A model generated the notes under the pieces. It saw only the letters and a program-made list of their open reading frames with translations. It ran no database searches and was not told the DNA's origin. Of a stretch of 64,000 bases of DNA, positions 41,819 to 50,786 are shown in pieces. How positions within the stretch are numbered: position 1 is the first letter of the stretch; every line of letters starts with the position of its first letter. Source of the stretch: Breoghania sp037026715 (lineage in GTDB: Bacteria > Pseudomonadota > Alphaproteobacteria > Rhizobiales > Stappiaceae); NCBI RefSeq assembly GCF_037026715.1, contig NZ_JBANCG010000001.1, positions 310,001-374,000 on the forward strand, written 5' to 3'. Made by a program: the position numbers and the translations under genes.

Positions 41819-43198
41819 TCACACGTTCAAGAGCAGATACTCCCGTTCCCAGGACGAGATCACCTTGTTGTAGAGGTGCCATTCCAGCTGCTTGACGTCG
41901 ACATAGGCGTCGACGAAGCGGCCGCCGAGCACGCGGCGCAGCGGCTCGGATTCCTGCAGAACCGACAGCGCCTGGTGAATGTGCCAGGGCAGAGAGACGC
42001 CGAGCGTGTGGGCATCGACCTCGACCATCGGTTCCGGCAGGCGTTCCTCCTCCAGGCCCAGAAGACCGCAGGCGAGCGTCGCCGCCATGGCGAGATAGGG
42101 GTTGCTGTCGGCGCCGATCACCCGGTTTTCCACCCGGCGCGAGATCGGTGCGGAATCGGGCACGCGCAAGCCGCAGGTGCGGTTGTCGCGGCCCCAGTGG
42201 ACGTTGATCGGCGCATCGGATTCAAGCCGGATGCGGCGGTAGGAGTTCACGTTCGGACAGAACACCGACATCGCCGCCGGCACGTAGGTCTGCAGGCCGG
42301 CGATGTAATGCAGCAGCGCCGGCGCGTCGCTGCCGTCGTCGTTGACGAAGATGTTGGAGCCATCCTCAAGCCGCACGATCGACTGATGGATGTGCGTCGC
42401 CGAGCCCGGCATGTCCTGGTGCGGCATGGCCATGAAGGTGGCCACCATGTCGTGGCGGCGGGCGGCGAGGCGGGCGGAGCGCTTGAACAGGAACGTCTGG
42501 TCGGCGAGTTCCACCGGATCGCCATGCCGGAAGTTCATCTCCAGCTGGGCGGGGCCGGCCTCGTGCGCCATGGTGGCGATCTCGATCCGGCTCGTCTCGC
42601 AATAGTCGTAGATCAGGTTGACGACGTGGTCGTAGTCGTTGGCATGTTCGATGCCGTAGGCCTGATGGCCGGATTCCTTGCGCCCCGACAGGCCTGCAGG
42701 CACGGTCAGCGGCAGGTCGGGATTGATGTTCTGACCGGTCAGGTAGAATTCCAGCTCCGGCGCCACGACCGGGCGCAGGCCGCGCTTGGCGTAGAGGTCG
42801 AGCACGTGGCGCAGCACCTGGCGCGGGGCGAAATCGACCGGCGTGCCGTCCATGAAGACACAGTCGCAGATGACCTGGGCCGTCGGCTCCTCGTACCACG
42901 GCACCAGCCGCATCGTGGAGAGGTCCGGAACCGCGCGAATGTCGCGGTCGAGCGGATTGACGATCGTGCTCTCGTCGGCGGTATCCCCCGTCACCGCCTG
43001 AAAGAAGAGGAATTCCGGCAGCCGAACGCCGTCGCCGATCAGGCGGATGAAATCCTCCCGCGGGATGATCTTGCCGCGCATGATCCCATTCATGTCGGGA
43101 ACGATGCATTCGACTTCGTCGATGCGGGCCTCGCGCAGCCAGCGGACGGCATCGTCGGGGCTCGAGGGAACGTGGGTCGCGAGGTCTTCGGAGGGCAT
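41819..43198 (-). CDS. Glutamine synthetase-family ligase (gamma-glutamylputrescine synthetase-like)
   Basis: 459-residue GS-fold enzyme that ligates ammonia or an amine to glutamate with ATP. The beta-grasp N-domain shows VPDMNGIMRGKIIPREDF, the pattern of PuuA-like proteins. The catalytic domain has APELEFYL (metal site), AGPAQLEMNFRHGDP, SATHIHQSI and SRRVENRVIGADSNPYL. It lacks the adenylylation Tyr region typical of GlnA. The ATG at 43198 has GGAG eight bases upstream; open frame further upstream is not family-like. Single gene, divergent from the universal stress gene. Putrescine is the likely amine but unproven. Confidence 0.92.
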   Translation of the reverse strand: MPSEDLATHVPSSPDDAVRWLREARIDEVECIVPDMNGIMRGKIIPREDFIRLIGDGVRLPEFLFFQAVTGDTADESTIVNPLDRDIRAVPDLSTMRLVPWYEEPTAQVICDCVFMDGTPVDFAPRQVLRHVLDLYAKRGLRPVVAPELEFYLTGQNINPDLPLTVPAGLSGRKESGHQAYGIEHANDYDHVVNLIYDYCETSRIEIATMAHEAGPAQLEMNFRHGDPVELADQTFLFKRSARLAARRHDMVATFMAMPHQDMPGSATHIHQSIVRLEDGSNIFVNDDGSDAPALLHYIAGLQTYVPAAMSVFCPNVNSYRRIRLESDAPINVHWGRDNRTCGLRVPDSAPISRRVENRVIGADSNPYLAMAATLACGLLGLEEERLPEPMVEVDAHTLGVSLPWHIHQALSVLQESEPLRRVLGGRFVDAYVDVKQLEWHLYNKVISSWEREYLLLNV

Positions 43199-43415
43199 CG
43201 GTCGGCTCCATCGAGTTGAACGCAGGGGAGAAAGCGCTGTCTGCGCTCTTGCGTCAAGCAGGATCGTATGGCAAGGCTCGAACACCCCGCGCACATCCGT
43301 ATTCCTACCCACTCGCAATATATGGCGATTGCAAATGTGATGGCGTCACCGTCATCCGGCGGTCGCCGGCGGTCGGATGTCAACAGGGGGAAGCCGACGG
43401 GGTTACTGACAGCTG

Positions 43416-43841
43416 ATGTACAATTCGATTCTCGTACCGGTCGATCCGGCGGAATGCGCCTTCGCCGACAGCGCGCTTGCAAAGGCGGTCGAGTTCGTCC
43501 GGCAATATGATGCGGTGCTGCGGCTGGTTTCCGTCGTATCGCCGATCCGGGGCTTCGTCACCGAAGCGCTCGATGCGGATTACGATTCGCGTATCGTCGT
43601 GGATGCGCGCGAACAGCTCGCCAAGATCGCCGCGCGGCTGGAACTGCCCGCGCAAAGCGTCAGCATCTCCGTGCGCTCGGGTGCCGTCTATCATGAGGTG
43701 CTGGAGGAGGCGCAGGCCTTCAATGCCGATCTGATCGTCATCGCCTCCCACAGCCCGGGCTTCGCCACCTATCTGCTGGGCTCCAACGCCGCCAAGATCG
43801 TCCGCCATGCGGAATGCTCGGTGCTGGTGGTGCGCGACTGA
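43416..43841 (+). CDS. Universal stress protein (UspA family)
   Basis: 141-residue single-domain Usp protein. The N-terminus YNSILVPVDPAECAFADSAL and the C-terminal ATP-binding-type loop ASHSPGFATYLLGSNAAKIV (G-x-x-G...GS) are seen, ending CSVLVVRD. It binds nucleotides and is typically induced by growth arrest. Start ATG at 43416 is the only good one. It is divergent from the glutamine synthetase-like gene and followed by a large palindromic repeat. Confidence 0.94.
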   Translation: MYNSILVPVDPAECAFADSALAKAVEFVRQYDAVLRLVSVVSPIRGFVTEALDADYDSRIVVDAREQLAKIAARLELPAQSVSISVRSGAVYHEVLEEAQAFNADLIVIASHSPGFATYLLGSNAAKIVRHAECSVLVVRD

Positions 43842-43900
43842 GAGGGCGGAGCGGTCGGGGGGCGTTTGTTTCAGAGTATTGCGTGGTTGGCGCAAGCAAG

Positions 43901-44033
43901 CCGCCCATCCTTCGAGACGGCGCTGAAGCGCCTCCTCAGGATGACGTTATCGTGTTGTCATTTCAGAGAAACTAAAAGCACACACAACGTCATCCTGAGG
44001 AGGCCTGACAAGGCCGTCTCGAAGGATGGGCGG
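43901..44033. repeat. 133-bp palindromic element, copy 1
   Basis: Ends are perfect 20-bp inverted repeats: CCGCCCATCCTTCGAGACGG (43901-43920) and CCGTCTCGAAGGATGGGCGG (44014-44033). An inner pair CTCCTCAGGATGACGTT/AACGTCATCCTGAGGAG adds to the stem, so the whole element folds as one long hairpin with an AT-rich loop. A near-identical element of the same length is at 59775-59907. No coding capacity, so likely a non-autonomous MITE/REP-type element. It separates the Usp and VWA genes. Confidence 0.88.
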
Positions 44034-44078
44034 CAACGGAAACGCCGGCGTTTCTCTCTCGCTGGGCCATGAAACGAT

Positions 44079-45257
44079 CTACCGCGTCAGCTCCTTCATC
44101 GCGGCATCAAGCCCTTCGAGCGTCAGCGGGTACATCCGGCCGTCCATGAGCTGCCGGATCATCTCGATCGACTGGGTGTAGGCCCAGTGTTTTTCCGGCA
44201 CCGGGTTCAGCCACACCGCATGCGAATAGAGGTCGGTGACACGCCGGAGCCAGGTCTCGCCGGCCTCCGCGTTCCAGTGCTCCACCGCGCCGCCCGGATA
44301 GGCGATCTCGTAGGGGCTCATCGACGCGTCGCCGACGAAGATCGCCTTGTAGTCGGCGGGATAGGTGTGCAGCACGTCCCAGGTCGGCGTCACGTCGGTG
44401 TGCCGGCGGCGGTTGTCCTTCCACACGCCCTCGTAGAGGCAATTGTGGAAGTAGAAGTGCTCCATCACCTTGAACTCGGTGCGTGCGGCGGAAAACAGCT
44501 CCTCACAAACGCGGATATGGTCGTCCATCGATCCGCCGATGTCGAAGAACAGCAGCACCTTCACCGCGTTGCGCCGCTCGGGGCGCATCTTCAGGTCGAG
44601 ATAGCCCTGGTGGGCGGTCGCCTTGATGGTGGTGTCGAGGTCCAGTTCCTCCGCAGCGCCCGTGCGGGCGAACTTGCGCAGCCGCTTCAGCGCCACCTTG
44701 ATGTTGCGCGTGCCAAGCTCCACCGTCTCGTCGAGATCCCTGAACTCGCGCTTGTCCCAGACCTTGACCGCCCGGCGGTGGCGACTCTCCTTCTGGCCGA
44801 TGCGGACGCCTTCCGGGTTGTAGCCATAGGCGCCAAAGGGGGATGTGCCGGCGGTGCCGATCCACTTGTTGCCGCCCTGGTGGCGGCCCTTCTGCTCCTC
44901 CAGCCGTTTTTTGAGCGTCTCCATCAGCTTGTCCCAGCCGCCAAGCGCCTCGATTTCGGCCTTTTCCTCGTCGGTGAGATGCTTCTCGGCGAGCTTCCTC
45001 AGCCACTCTTCCGGGATCTCGGCGCCTTCCACCGCCTCGCTCATCAGGTCGAGACCCTTGAAGACATGGCCGAAGACCCGGTCGAACTTGTCGAGGTTGG
45101 CTTCGTCCTTCACCAGGCTCGCGCGGGCGAGATAATAGAAGTCCTCCACCCGCCGTTCGGCGAGGTCGGCCTTCAGCGCCTCCATCAGCATGAGGTATTC
45201 GCGCAAGGAGACGGGAAGGCCCGCGGATTTCAGTTCCTGGAAAAAGTGAACGAACAT
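44079..45257 (-). CDS. CoxE-like von Willebrand A (VWA) domain protein
   Basis: 392-residue cytoplasmic protein of the CoxE/YehP-like VWA family. The MIDAS-like motif is FFDIGGSMDD (D-x-G-x-S, one Ser replaced by Gly), within the C-terminal VWA domain that also has FVGDASMSPYEI. The N-terminal half is helical and charged (EELKSAGLPVSLREYL, LTDEEKAEIEALGG). Such proteins work with MoxR AAA ATPases in assembling or activating enzymes. Here the MoxR gene is at 50787-51632 on the same strand, separated by six genes. The ATG at 45257 follows AGGGA. Confidence 0.88.
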   Translation of the reverse strand: MFVHFFQELKSAGLPVSLREYLMLMEALKADLAERRVEDFYYLARASLVKDEANLDKFDRVFGHVFKGLDLMSEAVEGAEIPEEWLRKLAEKHLTDEEKAEIEALGGWDKLMETLKKRLEEQKGRHQGGNKWIGTAGTSPFGAYGYNPEGVRIGQKESRHRRAVKVWDKREFRDLDETVELGTRNIKVALKRLRKFARTGAAEELDLDTTIKATAHQGYLDLKMRPERRNAVKVLLFFDIGGSMDDHIRVCEELFSAARTEFKVMEHFYFHNCLYEGVWKDNRRRHTDVTPTWDVLHTYPADYKAIFVGDASMSPYEIAYPGGAVEHWNAEAGETWLRRVTDLYSHAVWLNPVPEKHWAYTQSIEMIRQLMDGRMYPLTLEGLDAAMKELTR

Positions 45258-45354
45258 CGCTGATCCCTGTGGAGGCCGAGGGCGGTGGGCAGCTTCCCGC
45301 CGCACCCGCTCCGGGCCATTTGGAGGATCAGGTTCCCTTGCCCCGGCCGTGAGG

Positions 45355-46758
45355 TCAAGGCCGGCTCGTCTCGTCGTGGGCGACCTGCCCGTTCGTCCGC
45401 GCCTTGAGGGCGTACCAGGCGACCTTGCCGGGGGCGAAGGCGTTGCGGCCGGAGCGGGTCCACAGCGGCGGCGTGTGGTCGCCGACGATGACGATATCGG
45501 TTGGCGGCAGGTCCGGATCGCTGGCGATCGCCGCGATGTCGTCCATCACGTCCATCCACATCTCGGTCATGTCGCAGACCATGTGATCGGCGAACGGGTT
45601 GGCCGTGTCGCAGGAAAGCCGCGGTGTGCCGGTGCCCGGTGCGATCGGCATGTGGGTGTTGAGCGTCAGCCAGTAGGCAAAGCGCGGCTTGCCGTCATTC
45701 CTGTCGAGATAGCGGCGCACCCGCTTCGAGACATCCGCATCGCACAGCCCCTTGAAAGTCAGGCCGCAAAAGGAGGGATCGGGGTCGGTGCCGTCGGCGA
45801 CCAGGTCTTCCATGAAGTGGTCGTGCTGGAAGCCGACATGCGGATACCAGGTGTTGCGCTCGAAGAAGTTGCCGGTGAAGGCGTGGAACGAGGTGGCCTC
45901 GTAGCCGGCCTTGACCATGCGGGCGGGCAGGCAGTCGTAGTGGGGCTTGCCGAGATAGTCGCGGAAATCGCCCCACCGGCTGCACAGTTCGCGCGATTCA
46001 GCGCCGGTGGTCGAACCGACATAGGAGGACGTGCCGGACGTGACGGCGTAGCGCTTCTCCAGCTTCTTCGTTTCCAGAAGCCTTGTGAGCAGGGCCTGGT
46101 GCTCGGGGGCCGCGAAGGCGCCCATGCCCTCCACGACGACAACCAGCAGGTTATGCCCGTCGGCGACCGCCGATTGCTCGAACCCGGTTTCCTCCATCGC
46201 GGAGGTGAAGGGAACGCGCGAGGAATAGAGGATGCCGAGAAGGCCCTCGATGTTCTTGCTCGGCATGTTGACGGCGACGTCGGTGGCGAAAATGGCGATC
46301 GCGGCGAGGATCGCCGGCAGGAGGCTCACCGATTGCGTCTGCTTGCGGAAACGGATCAGGAGCCAGGCACTCGCGGCGGTGGTCGTGACGAGAACCGCGA
46401 CGGCCAGCATGTAGGCCGCGGAGCCGAAGAAATCGAAGGCGACGGCATAACGGATCGATTCAAGCAACAGGCTCGGCGCGAGGTCGAAGACGCCCGCGAT
46501 CACCATGAACGTGTCGATGCAGACGGCCAGGACCAGCAAGGCCACCGTCGCCCAGCCCGGCACCTTGCGGGAAAGCATGGTCACGAGGAGATAGAGGACG
46601 ACCGCCCCCGAGCGCTTCGGGCAGGCGAATATCATCAGTGCCAGGAACGGGAGATTGGGCACAAGGACGCCGGAAAAAGCCAGAAACCAAGCGTACTTGT
46701 CTGAAAATGCGGAAGAAAATCCGTCAGACCCAAGATTTTCCGTATCTGATATTGTCAT
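45355..46758 (-). CDS. Membrane sulfatase-fold transferase (phosphoethanolamine/phosphoglycerol transferase-like)
   Basis: 467-residue inner-membrane protein: an N-terminal hydrophobic domain with four or five helices (to about residue 165) and a periplasmic alkaline-phosphatase/sulfatase-like domain. Visible landmarks are LLVVVVEGMGAF (metal-binding Glu of the domain start), GSTTGAESRELC carrying the likely nucleophilic Thr, FYxH-like FHAFTGNFFERN, and the closing VIVGDHTPPL with the Asp-His metal pair. Such proteins decorate lipid A, capsule or periplasmic glucans. The ATG at 46758 has a GGGTAGAG-like leader. It is 99 bases upstream of the VWA gene's start. Substrate not determinable. Confidence 0.83.
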   Translation of the reverse strand: MTISDTENLGSDGFSSAFSDKYAWFLAFSGVLVPNLPFLALMIFACPKRSGAVVLYLLVTMLSRKVPGWATVALLVLAVCIDTFMVIAGVFDLAPSLLLESIRYAVAFDFFGSAAYMLAVAVLVTTTAASAWLLIRFRKQTQSVSLLPAILAAIAIFATDVAVNMPSKNIEGLLGILYSSRVPFTSAMEETGFEQSAVADGHNLLVVVVEGMGAFAAPEHQALLTRLLETKKLEKRYAVTSGTSSYVGSTTGAESRELCSRWGDFRDYLGKPHYDCLPARMVKAGYEATSFHAFTGNFFERNTWYPHVGFQHDHFMEDLVADGTDPDPSFCGLTFKGLCDADVSKRVRRYLDRNDGKPRFAYWLTLNTHMPIAPGTGTPRLSCDTANPFADHMVCDMTEMWMDVMDDIAAIASDPDLPPTDIVIVGDHTPPLWTRSGRNAFAPGKVAWYALKARTNGQVAHDETSRP

Positions 46759-46878
46759 CTCTACCCGCTGCTTCCGTAAATCTCGCGAGAAATACAAACG
46801 CTTGACGGGTACAGGTCTACGCGTAGACGCTGAATAATTTGTTGACGCCTTGGGCAAAATGGACAGGTAGGCAAAGCC

Positions 46879-47940
46879 CTACCCGGACGCGCCGGGCCTT
46901 TCGTCCTCCACCGTCTCCGCCGCCTTGCGTAGGGAGCCGACGAAATCCGTCACCCGGGGCGGTTGGGTGCCGATAAAGGGGGCGGGGCGGCACACATCGA
47001 TTGCCGCGGCGCCGATGCGCGCGGTCAGCAGGCCGTTGATCACGCCTTCTCCCAGGCGGGCGGAAACCTTGGCCGCCAGCCCGTGGCCCAGCACCTGCTG
47101 CAACAGGCTGTCGCCGGCCGCCATGCCGCCAGTCACCGCCAGATGGCCGAGAACGTGGCGCACCAGCCGGAAGATGCCGAGCGTTCCGGGCCGGCCGCCG
47201 TAGAGCTGCGACAGCGCCCGGATGAGACGCAGGTTCTCTATCGCCACGACCAGCAGATCGACGACGGCGCGCGGCGAGATCGCGGTGACGATCGACACCC
47301 GCTTGGAGGCATTGGCGATGAGAGTGCGGGCACGCGCATCGAGCGGGCTGAGGAGTTCGCGTTCGGTCAGGACCACAAGGTCGCGCCCGTCGATGATCTC
47401 GCGCGCGTGTCCCGCCATGGCGTTGCGCCCGTGCGCGGTCTCGGGGCGCGAGGCATAGAGCGTCGTGAGTTCCGAAAGTGCCGCGCCCGCCGTCTTGCGG
47501 TCGTCAGCTTCGGCGGCGGCGGCGAATTTCGCTCGCAGCCGGTCGATCTGCTTCAGCCGCGAAAGTCCCGCGATCTCGCGGATCACGAGGGCCAGGACGG
47601 CCAGAACGGCGAGCCCCGCAAAGACGATGCCGGTCCACCCCAGCCAGTCGGTGCGGGCAAACAGATCGCGGATGAGGCTGTCGATCGCAAGCCCTGCAGC
47701 CAGCGAGATCAGCCCGCCAAGACCGATCGCCAGCACCCGGCCCCAGCGTCGCGAACGCGGCGGCGCGATGGGGACAGCGGCGATCTCCTCCGGCAGGGGC
47801 GGCTCGGGAATGATCTCGGCCTGCGCCTTGCGCGCATGGCCGCCGTTCTCGCGTGCGCCCTGACGCTGGGCGTCCTCCACGATGCGGTCGCCATCGATAC
47901 GGAAGGCGCGCGGGGCACGGCGCGGCTGTTCGCCACTCAT
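46879..47940 (-). CDS. YcjF-like (TIGR01620/DUF697) membrane protein
   Basis: 353-residue inner-membrane protein. An N-terminal cytoplasmic segment of about 65 residues is rich in Arg/Pro, two hydrophobic helices follow (VLAIGLGGLISLAAGLAI; WTGIVFAGLAVLAVLALVI), and the C-terminal DUF697-type domain has PRAVVDLLVVAIENLRLIRAL and LLTARIGAAAIDVCRP. It begins inside the stop of ycjX (ATGA overlap), the usual ycjX-ycjF pairing known from Proteobacteria. In E. coli this pair is part of an envelope-stress operon. Function in detail unknown. Confidence 0.88.
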   Translation of the reverse strand: MSGEQPRRAPRAFRIDGDRIVEDAQRQGARENGGHARKAQAEIIPEPPLPEEIAAVPIAPPRSRRWGRVLAIGLGGLISLAAGLAIDSLIRDLFARTDWLGWTGIVFAGLAVLAVLALVIREIAGLSRLKQIDRLRAKFAAAAEADDRKTAGAALSELTTLYASRPETAHGRNAMAGHAREIIDGRDLVVLTERELLSPLDARARTLIANASKRVSIVTAISPRAVVDLLVVAIENLRLIRALSQLYGGRPGTLGIFRLVRHVLGHLAVTGGMAAGDSLLQQVLGHGLAAKVSARLGEGVINGLLTARIGAAAIDVCRPAPFIGTQPPRVTDFVGSLRKAAETVEDERPGASG

Positions 47941-49478
47941 GAGAGCTTGTCTCCAACAAGGAATTGCAGTGCCCGATCAAGCCGGATGTGCGGCAGCGAC
48001 AGGGTCAGCCCTTCGGCCGTGCGTTCCAGTTTCGGCGGGCGGAAACGGATGAAGCGCAGATCGGGGCTGGGGCCAGTCGGGGCCTCGTAGATGGCGGCGG
48101 GATCGTTGGGAAGGTCACCGGGAAAGAGCGCGATCTCGCTCTCTCCGTCATAGATCTCGCCCTCCAGCCTCTCGCCGGGAAGCGGCGTACCGAGAATGGC
48201 GGGCAGGGTCGTGCCGTCCTGGCGCACCTGCGCCTCGCGGGTGGCGCGGATGGCGGCGAGCGCTGTCACCTCCACCTCCGCGCCCGCGAACTCGGCGCGC
48301 GCCACGGCCTTCTCGACGAGCTTCGCCAATATCGCCTCCAGCCGGTCATGGTCGGCGTGGTGGAGATGATCGGCCTTGGTGGCGGCAAACAAAATGCGGT
48401 CGATACGGCGCACCAGAATGCCGGAGAGCCAGGAGTTCCGCCCGGGACGGAAGCAGGACAGGATGCCGGCGAGAGCCGCCTCCAGATCGCGCACGGCGGC
48501 CGGCCCCGCGTTCAGCGCGGCGAGCGTGTCGACCAGCACGATCTGGCGGTCGAGGCGGGCGAAATGCTCGCGGAAGAACGGCCGCACGACGTGCTTCTTG
48601 TAGGCCTCGAAGCGCCGCTCCATCATCGCGTGCAGGCTGCCGCGCTTCGCCGATCCGCCCGTTTCAAGATCGAGCGGACAGAAGGTCAGTGCGGGGGAGC
48701 CTTCCATGTCGCCGGGCATGAGAAAGCGGCCCGGCGGCAGCAGAGAGAAGGCGCGGTCATCGGCCCGGCAGGCGGCGAGATAGGCGGTGAAGCGGGCGGC
48801 CAGATCGCGCGCGCGGGCCTCGTCGGCCTCCATCGCCGGATCGGTCGCGGACAGGGCGGCGAGCCAATCGGCGGCAAGCTCTGAGCGGGCCGGATCGCGG
48901 GCACGCTCCAGCGCCTCGTGCGACCATGTGGCGAAGTCCTTGTTGAGGAGCGGCAGGTCGAGCAGCCATTCGCCGGGATAGTCGACGATGTCGAGATGAA
49001 GCGTTCCGCGCCCCAGCATGTTTTTCAGGAAGGTCGCGGATTCGTATTCGATGGTGAGGCGCAGTTCCGATGTCTGGCGGGTCGATTGCGGCCAGATGCG
49101 TTCATCGAGCAGCGTGTCGACATGGGCCTCGTAGTCGAAGCGGGGCACGGCGTCGTCGGGCTGGGGCTGGAGAAATGCCCGCGCCAGCCGCCCGCTCGCG
49201 GCCGCCTCGAAAAGCGGCAGCCGCCCGCCGTGGACGAGATTGTGGACGAGCGCGGTGATGAACACGGTCTTGCCGGCGCGCGACAGCCCCGTGACGCCCA
49301 GGCGCAACGTCGGCACCGACAGTGCCTGCGCGCCCTCCACGATGTTCTCGAAGGTGTTCAGCGCCTCGTCGGCGATTGAGCTCAGTCTGATCAACGGCCG
49401 GATCACTCCGTGGGTGGGGCGGCGGGACGCCGGTTCCGCGGTTGTGGTGGCGTCCATGATGTCTGTCGGGAGGACCAT
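47937..49478 (-). CDS. ycjX: YcjX-family P-loop GTPase-like protein
   Basis: 513-residue cytoplasmic nucleotide-binding protein (DUF463). Walker A is GLSRAGKT (64-71), a variant typical of YcjX; LDIVDYPGEWLLDLPLL holds the DxxG-like switch, and TKADHLHH gives an NKxD-like motif. The ATG at 49478 is chosen for GGGAGG seven bases upstream; ATG at 49457 is an alternative. The last base of its frame overlaps the YcjF-like start. Members are stress-linked nucleotide switches; partner processes are not established here. Confidence 0.9.
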   Translation of the reverse strand: MVLPTDIMDATTTAEPASRRPTHGVIRPLIRLSSIADEALNTFENIVEGAQALSVPTLRLGVTGLSRAGKTVFITALVHNLVHGGRLPLFEAAASGRLARAFLQPQPDDAVPRFDYEAHVDTLLDERIWPQSTRQTSELRLTIEYESATFLKNMLGRGTLHLDIVDYPGEWLLDLPLLNKDFATWSHEALERARDPARSELAADWLAALSATDPAMEADEARARDLAARFTAYLAACRADDRAFSLLPPGRFLMPGDMEGSPALTFCPLDLETGGSAKRGSLHAMMERRFEAYKKHVVRPFFREHFARLDRQIVLVDTLAALNAGPAAVRDLEAALAGILSCFRPGRNSWLSGILVRRIDRILFAATKADHLHHADHDRLEAILAKLVEKAVARAEFAGAEVEVTALAAIRATREAQVRQDGTTLPAILGTPLPGERLEGEIYDGESEIALFPGDLPNDPAAIYEAPTGPSPDLRFIRFRPPKLERTAEGLTLSLPHIRLDRALQFLVGDKLS

Positions 49479-49621
49479 GCCGAACCTCCCGGGCAAAAGA
49501 CGCCGCATCCCGGCGCCCTTGGTCGTGCCAGATGTAGGGAGGCAGGAGACCCGGTGCAAATGCCGTCGCGTTCCCGACGACGCCGCAGAGTGCGGAAATG
49601 CCAGCCGCCCCGGTTCTCTCC

Positions 49622-50176
49622 TCAGTCCGCCGTCTCGCTCCCGTCGTCACTACCGTTGGCCGTTTCCAGCTCGCGCGGCTTGATGAAGCTGACAAGGTGC
49701 CCGGCGCCCGATTTCAGCCCTGACCAGTCGGCCCCCTCGAAATCGAGAATGGCAAGCGCGGCTGTCGGGAAGCCGCCCTCCAGCCTTGCGATATCTTCTG
49801 TGTTTCCCGTTCCGGCCAGCGCCAGCGCGGTTTCGTGGGTTGCCGGGTTGTGGCCGATGACGAGCAGCGTCGCGGCATCGCCACCGTGTTCACGGATGAT
49901 GTCAAGATAGTCATCGTCCAGCGTGTCGTAGATCGCGCGCAGGAACAGAACGTCGAACTCCCCCGCGAGGAACGGCAGTGTCTCGGCGAAGGTCTGGCGC
50001 GTTCGCAACGCCGACGAACACAGCACCCGGTCGGGCAGCAGGCCGTTCTCCTTCATGTAGTGGCCCATCAGCGGGGCCGCCTTCTGCCCGCGCGGGGCGA
50101 GCGGGCGGTCGAAATCGGCGGTCGCCTCCTCCGACCAGGATGACTTGGCATGGCGCAGCAGCATCAGGCGGGGCAT
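49622..50176 (-). CDS. SixA-type histidine phosphatase
   Basis: 184-residue member of the histidine (RHG) phosphatase family. The phosphorylated His is in LLRHAKSSW (His9), with a second catalytic His in VIGHNPATHE and an Arg in SSALRTRQTF. SixA acts on phospho-His of HPt domains in E. coli; alphaproteobacterial members are commonly annotated as SixA-like without a known target. It lies 143 bases before ycjX on the same strand, and after a secreted hypothetical gene. Its possible link with the lone HPt protein at 39287 is speculative. Confidence 0.9.
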   Translation of the reverse strand: MPRLMLLRHAKSSWSEEATADFDRPLAPRGQKAAPLMGHYMKENGLLPDRVLCSSALRTRQTFAETLPFLAGEFDVLFLRAIYDTLDDDYLDIIREHGGDAATLLVIGHNPATHETALALAGTGNTEDIARLEGGFPTAALAILDFEGADWSGLKSGAGHLVSFIKPRELETANGSDDGSETAD

Positions 50177-50231
50177 CGACGGTCTCCGTCCGCATACGTG
50201 GTCCCGAGGGCACAGATCGATACCCTCGCGG

Positions 50232-50783
50232 TCATTTCATTGCGCGCAGCATTTCCACCATGTCGGTATAGGCCGTTTCCATCCGCCGTTCATCGAGCGG
50301 ATAGGCATAGTTCATCCATACCACCAGCCCTCGCCGGCCGACAGATACCGGCCAGATCGTTTCGCGGCGCTGCACCTTGCCGTCGTAGCCCACCACGAAG
50401 GTCAGCCCGCGCGAGGCCAGTCCCGCCCCGCCGACCTGCTTGAAGCCGATTGTCGAAAACCGCGCGCGATAGTCCTCCAGCGCGCGTTTGAGGTAGCCCT
50501 GTTCCCACAGCTGCACGACGACGAAGACCTCGCCCGTGCGGTAGGTACAGCTTGCCAGCATCAGCGAGGCCGTGCCCGCCACCTCCGACCGCTCCAGCGC
50601 GCCGATGCGCTCCGGGCAGGTGAGGCCGCTGTAGTGCTTCAGGCTGCCGAAATCCTCCCGCCACCCGCCGTCGGCCATGGCCGGACGCGGGGCGGGTAAT
50701 ACCAGAACGAAAAGCGTTGCCAGCAGGAGGGCAGCTGCCGGCCGGAGCAGGGCAGGGAATGCTGCGAGAACGCGGTGCGGCAT
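50232..50783 (-). CDS. Secreted hypothetical protein
   Basis: 183-residue protein with a clear Sec signal peptide (hydrophobic LLLATLFVLVLPA, cleavage after about residue 37, AMA). The mature part has a Cys pair (LTCPERIG and LASCTYRTGEV) that may form a disulfide, then an aromatic C-terminal region (VVWMNYAYPLDERR). I recognise no family. It starts three bases after the stop of the MoxR gene, so it is surely co-transcribed and may be an envelope client of the MoxR-type system. Codon use is ordinary for this genome. Confidence 0.75.
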   Translation of the reverse strand: MPHRVLAAFPALLRPAAALLLATLFVLVLPAPRPAMADGGWREDFGSLKHYSGLTCPERIGALERSEVAGTASLMLASCTYRTGEVFVVVQLWEQGYLKRALEDYRARFSTIGFKQVGGAGLASRGLTFVVGYDGKVQRRETIWPVSVGRRGLVVWMNYAYPLDERRMETAYTDMVEMLRAMK

Positions 50784-50786
50784 CCG

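Noticed and set aside
41738..43219. Plus-strand open frame opposite the glutamine synthetase-like gene
   Set aside because: Antisense artefact; GS motifs are on the minus strand.
43860..44078. CRISPR-like repeats in the Usp-VWA gap
   Set aside because: One long palindrome, not regularly spaced direct repeats.
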